A stretch of 64,000 bases of DNA from the NCBI RefSeq assembly GCF_000264905.1, contig NW_006763133.1, forward strand, positions 2,923,152-2,987,151, read 5' to 3'. Under the pieces are notes generated by a model. The model did not search any database. It was not told where the DNA came from and saw nothing but the letters and a program-made list of their open reading frames with translations. The DNA comes from Stereum hirsutum FP-91666 SS1. Its lineage: Eukaryota; Basidiomycota; Agaricomycetes; Russulales; Stereaceae. Positions within the stretch are counted from its first letter, which is position 1; each line of letters opens with the position of its first letter. The position numbers and the translations under genes are program-made. Below, piece by piece: positions 57,843-64,000 of the stretch.

Positions 57843-58298
57843 CTTGATAACCAGAAGGGTGCAGGGTTACCTAAACAGAGCTCGTACCGAAACAGGTGTT
57901 TTAGAAAGAAGGGGACGAGGCAAGATGAACGCGACTGTGCCGATGTGATACAGATCCAAGTCGCGTTTCCATCGAACCGGGTCCATAGCAAGAAGGTACT
58001 TCTCACGCATGTGTTGTGCGCCACTTCGCCACAATATGTACAGAGCGACAAGGTCGTTTTCCGGTTCTCTATGGGCGTTGAGGATTTATTATAGGGGCAG
58101 AGGTGTGAGAAATAATAATTATGTGTTGAGCGGAGATTACTATATAAATACATGCACGAGGAAGAAGCAATGGGCCGTATGCAGGGGGTCGATCGAAGGT
58201 AACTCTACGATCTCGCGGTGGGTGAGCAAACGACCTAGTCAGACATGTTGAAGGAAGGACACGAATTGTTCGGCAGAGTCCACTGCGTTGCTGGCAGT
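57843..58298. other. Spacer upstream of CAP
   Basis: 456 bp holding the CAP promoter and the 3' flank of the next minus-strand gene. A plus-strand frame at 57735-58094 overlaps the CAP start and shows no motif. Confidence 0.4.
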
Positions 58299-59512
58299 TT
58301 ACGCGCTTTCATCGGATTGAGTCCCTGCCTTGCTGGCCTTCTTACGTTGTTTGCGTCGTTGCCTACGTTCACGCTCCGCCTGTTTAGCTCTCCCCATCTC
58401 ACTTTTCGAAAGTCCAGGGTTCGCAAGTTGGTCCAGCTGAGCATTACATTCAGATCAGTGTAAAAGCCGGAAAGGACGAGAATCGTCCAACCACGGTGCG
58501 AACGACTCACTTGATTCAAAAGCTTCTTTCGGGCAATCGTGCGATTTTGTTCTAAAGAGCGGGTCTCGTGGCAAGTAACTCGGATGCCAGTCGGTTTATG
58601 AAGAAGCTGTACATTATTTTCGGTCTTATTGACAGACTGTCCACCTGGACCGCTACCTATGTGTCACATCCACCAGCCAAGAGCCGTAAATTCAGCGTCA
58701 GACGAGAGATGGCATACGAAACGGACGCACCTCGGACAAAGTTCTCCTCGAGATCGCTCTCTTTGAGCTCTGGTATTATACGTTGTTTATGTGCTTTTTT
58801 GAGTTGAGAATAGAAGCGGGGAGCAGTGGGTGACGGGGGCGGAGGGCTGAGTCAAAGGCTCCTGTATCAGAACGGCGACGGGGTATCAAATGGAAGCAAA
58901 GGGACCAGAGAAATATTCAGGAGTGCATACGTTGTGGCCTCTGACTGTTTTTCCTTCTGCTTTTCTTTCCTGCGGAGACTTCGTCCGGAAGGCTCAAGAG
59001 GAATGGCTGCGGCTTTCTTGATAGTGTCATTGTCGGCCAGTTCAGTATCCTTCGTTATACAGATTTCTAAGGGGACAGCATCAGAAGCTGGTAGGTACAG
59101 CAAAGTATAGTTGTCAACGTACTCCATGTCTCGTCATCCGGCCTTCCTGATGCACCGTCTACTTTCCGAGCTTGGACGATGTTCTTACGGAGCACGTCGA
59201 CAATCTCACGAGCCAACTTCACATTCTCTTCGTACGCTTTCTCGTCCGTCAACGATCGCCCTTGTATAGTATCGTTTCGCATCTTCTGTCTGAAAGCTAT
59301 AGGCTCGGAGCATATCAGGGTAGAGCCTTCGACGCGAGCAACGAAAGCAAAGCACCTGTGAGGACTGGGGCATCGCCTGGTACAGAACTATATCAGTCAT
59401 AACTTTCCGAAGCAATGCAAGGGCAAATACCAGAGAATGTGACGGCAGATGCGCGATATAAAGCACGATATGCTGAACGAGCTGACGCTTGGAGAGACGG
59501 CGAAATGGACAT
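58299..59512 (-). CDS. LYR-motif (Mzm1-like) protein fused to a GGQ release-factor domain (MTRFR-like)
   Basis: Six exons give one continuous 273-codon frame: 59512-59431, 59326-59123, 59066-58931, 58846-58731, 58656-58511 and 58436-58299. The first half reads [17 protein letters not shown] (LYR motif), [36 protein letters not shown] and [20 protein letters not shown], like Mzm1/LYRM7, a matrix chaperone for the Rieske protein of complex III. The second half reads [20 protein letters not shown] followed by the [12 protein letters not shown] motif and [17 protein letters not shown], then a Lys/Arg-rich tail, as in the mitochondrial ribosome-rescue factors MTRFR (C12orf65)/Rso55. An 84-nt intron (58847-58930) joins the halves in frame. 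The second half has no ATG of its own in a suitable place. If that intron stays in, translation stops at 58867 and gives a LYR-only protein. The start of exon 2 is the least certain splice site. Confidence 0.72.
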
Positions 59513-60173
59513 TTTACGAAGACAAGTAAGGGCGAAGTTGAGACGAGTGTTCGGGGATTGGTCCAGCGATCGGCTTATGTCAGACCCGGCCAGTGCCGAA
59601 CCAAGCCAAGATCTACATAGCACGATGTAAAGCAGTCCGTACGCTCGGGTCTCCGACTCTCCGTCCGCATCGCCGCTGCGACCTCTTCCTCCTCCTCTTG
59701 AAATTTACCATGCGCTTTCCGATGGGAAAATAGCTTGGATATAGCTTCGATGGACTCGAATGCTTCCTTGGAAGTGCTTTTGAGTTCTTTAAAAGCTGGG
59801 TAAATGGAGGTTTCTTGGCTTTACTTCATGAATATGGCGCTACTCGTCATCTTCGCCGGCATGCAGACCTCTGTACTCCTCGCCGCCGCTTGTTCAGCAT
59901 TTATTACATCCCCCATACTCATCACACCTGGGCACTTGAGTGGGAAACGATATGAACAGGTAGGACAAACAAAGTTTGTGTACTGACCACGTGATGCGCG
60001 TCGAGCGGTAAACAAACCGGAATCGCGTCTCGGAGTTTCAACATCTTCTGTCCCAAACCCCCACCATCCCCCGCCCAACTCGCCCAGCCCGCCGCCGACC
60101 ACCCTATTCACTCGTCTGCCCTCGACACTCAACCTAACACAAACTCACCCTACCCTTCACAAACTCAAGCAAC
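59513..60173. promoter_or_regulatory. Divergent promoter region of the LYR-GGQ gene and histone H1
   Basis: 661 bp between divergent starts. The right 120 bp are C-rich, as is usual before highly expressed fungal genes. A 60-codon hydrophobic frame at 59804-59986 could be chance. Confidence 0.45.
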
Positions 60174-61508
60174 ATGTCCGCTACCAAGAAGAGCAGCTCT
60201 GCGAAGCCTGCTGCGAAGAAGGCCGCCGCGACGAAGGCTGCCCCCACTCACCCTACCTGGGCTGATATGATCAAGGTGCGAAACAGTTCTCAAATGTCCT
60301 CTCGACGACCTTGTCCTGCTCTACGCCTTGTCTAGTCGTTGTTATCTCCTTGCCATCGTCGTCGACGATGACCCCAAAAGGGGCAGCTCGCACACTCCCG
60401 GCTGTCGCCGCGCGGCACTTTGGGGTCGCTCTCCGTCGTCACACGTTTTCCCCTCGCCCAACATGCGTGTATTTGTGCTCTCGGCGCTCTTTGCATCGCT
60501 CTCTAACTCATGTAACTAATTCCAACTCGTACTGAACTTGATATCCTGTTAAAATTAGGAATGTATCGCTGCGCACCCTGAAGAGGCGCGTCAAGGTGTT
60601 TCCCGCCCCCAAATCAAGAAGTCAGTTGATTTGACTGGTTTTGTCATCTAATACTTATCAAACTGACTGTCGAATAGGTTCGTCGAGGAGAAGTACAAGC
60701 TAGAGCTGGGCAACGCTCAGACTACCCAGCTCAACAAGGCTATCACTACTGGTGCCGATAAAGGCACTTTTGTGCTCCCTAAAGGTAACGACTCATGTGG
60801 TGACTCACCGGTAGGACCCAAAGCTCACCCACCCTCTCTAGGACCTTCTGGTCGCGTCAAGCTTTCTCCAAAGACCAAGCCCACTGGCGAGGCCTCTGCT
60901 GCGAAGGAGGTATGTGCATGAATGCTGAGTGTCAGATAGGTCGAAGTCCAATAGCTCACGTGGCGAAACCACACTTATAGAACAAGCCTGCTGCGAAGAC
61001 CACCAAGCCAGTTGCAAAGGCCTCTACTAAAGCGGCTGCGAAGCCCAAAGTAGCGAAGGCGACCAAAGCTAAGACCGTGAAGAAGCCAGCTGCTGGCAGG
61101 CCTGCCGCCGCGAAGAAGCCCGCCGCCAAAGCGCCTGCTGCAAAGGCCGCACCGAAGAAGCCTGCAGCGAAGAAGGCAGAGCCCAAAAAGACTTTGGCTG
61201 GTAAGAAGGCGCCTGCTGAGAGGAAGCCAACCTCTCCGTCCAAGCGCGGCGCGGCGAAGAAGGTGCATTGCGATGAATTGTTTTTCTCCATCTGAACCAT
61301 AGCTGACTCGGGCCTCTGACTTTCACAGGCGGTCACTGGCGCTAAGCCCACTTCCAAGGCCAAGACTGCTGCCACCAAGAAAGCCCCTGCGAAGAAAGCT
61401 CCTGCCTCTAAGAGCAAGCCTGCTTCCACGAAGAAGGTGCGTTGAGACAGTTGGCTTATCCTCGTCGGTTGCGATACGTGTTTAACGTGATGCCTCTTCT
61501 AGGACTGA
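60174..61508 (+). CDS. HHO1: Linker histone H1
   Basis: ATG 60174 opens MSATKKSSSAKPAAKKAAAT. The globular winged-helix domain is HPTWADMIK, ECIAAHPEEARQGVSRPQIK, KFVEEKYKLELGNAQTTQLN and KAITTGADKGTFVLPKGPSG, followed by a long tail rich in Lys, Ala and Pro (AAKKPAAKAPAAK-type repeats). The last exon is only GAC TGA (61503-61508), so the chain ends ...KKD. Six introns are present; the first (60276-60558) is 283 nt, much longer than others in the window. H1 binds linker DNA and compacts chromatin. The single globular domain separates it from budding-yeast Hho1, which has two. Confidence 0.95.
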
Positions 61509-62176
61509 GCATGAGCTAGAAACGCGTACTTGTTTTTATCTCATAGTCTCCACTGTACTATATAGTGCCTTGCTTCGCATCCCACAGTGTACACTTTAGT
61601 CTCCATTCGAAGATAGCCTACGCCTGCCTCTGCCTCCGTCGTTTTTCTTGATCTTAGCTCGGGTCTCTCGTCTCGGCTCCGTTTGTCTCTTCATTTTTGG
61701 TACCTTTTTCTGCTCGAGACTATCTTCCTTTTCCTTGTTCGATTTGTAATGTAAGTTATCTTTGACGGTGATTATGAACCATATGCACCTATGCGCATGC
61801 CGTGTTACCTCTTTTGGTCTTCTATATCTCTTTCTCCTGATAGACTTTTGTGTCGAAATATGTGTCGACTGATCTTCGAGAACCTCAGTGCGCTCTGCTA
61901 CGATGTTTTGAAGCTGTTATGTGTACCAGCAGTCGTTCGCCATCTTGGTGGAACAAGAACGAACATCGCAAGTCACGTGTTGAGGCGTTGTTTGGCAAAA
62001 GCTTCGGTTCCAAACAACCCCTTTGGGCGGCCGTGATCATTTCGGTAGCAGCCACGCCACACCCCTTTGTGCCACGCATCGCCAGCGTGTTTCGCCACAC
62101 GACATCCTTGTTTCAGAGCGTCCAGCACTGCAGTAGTCTGGGCTTCCCATCCTAGGATCAGCACGGACTCCACACA
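61509..62176. other. Spacer between H1 and EI24-family gene
   Basis: 668 bp between two same-strand genes. The T-rich part at 61530-61760 is probably the H1 3' UTR. No gene is supportable. Confidence 0.45.
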
Positions 62177-63851
62177 ATGTCGAGACCTGTCCTACGAGAC
62201 CCTCAAGCGCGGAATACTCAATACTCCGCTTACGGTTCTGCACGGTCATCATACCCCACATTTCTGCCCCTGCAGGACTCTTTATTGTTGCAAGCTCAGT
62301 GGGCTTGGCGTGGGCTCGTAGATGCATTTCGGTGGGATGTCGTCGTGCGACTGGTGGCCAGGTGTGGTCTCTCCTATGAATATCTATGGTTCATGCTACA
62401 ATACTGACTTGCGCTTGGGGATTACAGCGACGCTGAGATACGGGCGAACGCACTGAAGTCACTCCTTTTAAACCTGATCTCACTCTCGTCAATCTATATA
62501 TTCGACCTTCTGTTACACCCGCTCGCGAAGGATCAGCCGCAGAAATGGCTTCATAGGAATGTGGGATGGTTCTACCAGATCCTGTGGATATTTCCCATCG
62601 TTTGCGCATCGCTCTACCTCAATGTGAGTCCTTCCTTTCATCCGCTCACCCGCCTCGCTCATGCGTCTGAAATACCCCTTTTCCTACAATGTGGAATAGA
62701 CATCATGGTGTACCCTTATAGCGAACCGCACCTATACTCTCCAACACGGTCGCTCCTCTTACGCTTCCCCTGCCGATTCCGGACCTGCGCCCAACGCTTA
62801 TATTGCTTTCCTTAACTCTTTGGCCACTTCGGCGTACCGAGGAGTTATGATTGTCACAAGTGTGGTGCTGGGATTTGCGCTGGGGTATGTTCCGTTCGTG
62901 GGTGGCTTGGCAGAGTTTACGTTTTTATGTTGGGTGGATGCGTGAGTCTCTTTCAAACTCATGAGTTATGGTCGTGTGCATGGTCAGGTGGCTCAGTTCA
63001 TTGGGTCGAATATAGGTATTATTGCTTCGAGTGAGTCTACTTCTTCCTTGGGTTGGAGAAAGAGAAGAGAAGTTGATGGTGTACTGCGTGTCATACAGGT
63101 TCATATGGATAGCACGGGGACTTTCGCTCTCGCGACGAGTTCGACATCTAGAGGAGCGTTGGGCTTATTACTTCGCCTTCGGTGCGTACGCTCCAGTATC
63201 TCTCAATTCCGCTAGAGATGACCTGCTTATTCTTTTAGGTCTTCCATCGGCCGCACTATGCATCTGGGGAAGCACCCTAGCTAATGCAGCACTCTTCGCT
63301 CTTCTCTTCCCTTCAGTAAGTTCCACTTTCGTCCATGTGCCTTTCATCTGTGCTCACATAGCGCTCAACTTTGTAAGTATATAATAATGGCAATGCACGC
63401 CCGTCCAGGTCCTTATGATCCTTACAACCCCATCCCGGCCCCATCATCCGCTGCCACCGCCTCACATTCTCAGAACCAACAACAAGCTACCATACACCCC
63501 TCACCATACGTTCCAATACGTCTCCCCATCTTCCAGCCTGTCATTTTCATCAACGATTGGGTGGTGAAGATCCTCAGTCTAGGAATGAGGGGCGGGAGAG
63601 GCCATGGTGGAGGAGCTGGGATTGGGAGTGGTGGGTTGGCGAGAGGGAGGTGGAATGATAAGGCAGATAGCTTGGAGGATGGGGAGGGAGAGGAGATTGA
63701 GATGAGGATGGGTATGCGGGCAGCGTCAGGAGGTATGAATGGCATGGGTGGAGCTGGGGCGAATATAGGGCAAGGAAGGGTTGGGTTTGCGGGGCCTGAA
63801 GTCAGAACCAGGGAGAGAGTTCAAAGAGGTGGGAGAAGGAAGGCAGATTGA
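62177..63851 (+). CDS. EI24/CysZ-family multi-span membrane protein
   Basis: ATG 62177 opens MSRPVLRDPQARNTQYSAYG; stop TGA is 63849-63851. The polar N-terminus is followed by WAWRGLVDAFRWDVVVRLVA, SDAEIRANALKSLLLNLISL, SSIYIFDLLLHPL, VGWFYQILWIFPIVCASLYL, then LATSAYRGVMIVTSVVLGFA, YVPFVGGLAEFTFLCWVDAY, FEFIWIARGLSLSRRVRHLE, RWAYYFAFGLPSAALCIWGS and ANAALFALLFPSF. This is the pattern of the EI24 family (human etoposide-induced 2.4, an ER membrane protein needed in autophagy; bacterial CysZ is a distant relative). After the last membrane segment is a Pro/Gln-rich part, LPIFQPVIFINDWVVKIL, and a Gly/Arg-rich tail. Introns are short. The function in this fungus is not known. Confidence 0.82.
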
Positions 63852-64000
63852 GGTGGCGTGACTATCGACCATTCTCGTCGAGTTGTTGCTTGGAAGCGTC
63901 TGCGCCAGGCATTGGATATCCTGTAGAAATCGGCGATATCATCTCTAACAATGTCCGGAAGACTCAATACTTACATTACATCGTATACCACCTCTATGCA
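63852..64000. other. Right edge, 3' flank
   Basis: 149 bp after the EI24-family stop. No feature can be supported before the window ends. Confidence 0.4.

Overview
The window looks like nuclear DNA of a filamentous basidiomycete, most likely an Agaricomycete. Genes are packed on both strands, nearly all are cut by many introns of about 50-80 nt with GT..AG ends, and a DUF6593-type protein (a family typical of mushroom-forming fungi) is present. No bacterial operons, CRISPR arrays or complete transposons were seen. Functions were assigned from protein motifs and domain order read in the translated exons; splice sites were placed by frame and by GT/AG signals.

Left part (1-18.4 kb): the 3' end of CTF18 (+), a Dal5/Tna1-type MFS permease (-), a histidine phosphatase (-), a Gfd2/QIP-like exonuclease-fold protein whose catalytic residues seem lost (+), the meiotic axis gene HOP1 (-), TAF7 (-), SAM37/metaxin (+), a tRNA-Ser(AGA) (+) and the deubiquitinase OTU1 (+).

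Middle (18.4-38 kb): a structured repeat, a gene joining a coiled coil to an integrase-C-terminus/chromodomain-like module (-), a sugar porter (+), the NEDD4-type ligase RSP5 (-), a gene-poor stretch of about 4 kb, a small disordered protein (+), NTAQ1 N-terminal glutamine amidase (+), a BTB protein (+) and a DUF6593 protein (+).

Right part (38-64 kb): a 6.5 kb gene for a huge disordered protein (-), a ubiquitin-conjugating E2 (-), a Bre2/Ash2-like SPRY protein (+), a tandemly duplicated block of about 504 bp carrying two more copies of the structured repeat, a PhoD-like phosphatase (-), adenylyl cyclase-associated protein CAP (-), a gene that appears to fuse a LYR/Mzm1 protein with a GGQ release-factor domain (-), linker histone H1 (+) and an EI24-family membrane protein (+).

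Several genes belong to the ubiquitin/N-degron system (OTU1, RSP5, E2, NTAQ1) and three to mitochondria (SAM37 and both halves of the LYR-GGQ gene), but their spacing gives no sign of a functional cluster. The most unusual items are the LYR-GGQ fusion, the three-copy hairpin-rich repeat found only in 3'-3' intergenic spacers, the chromodomain gene of probable retroelement ancestry, and the degenerate exonuclease-fold protein.
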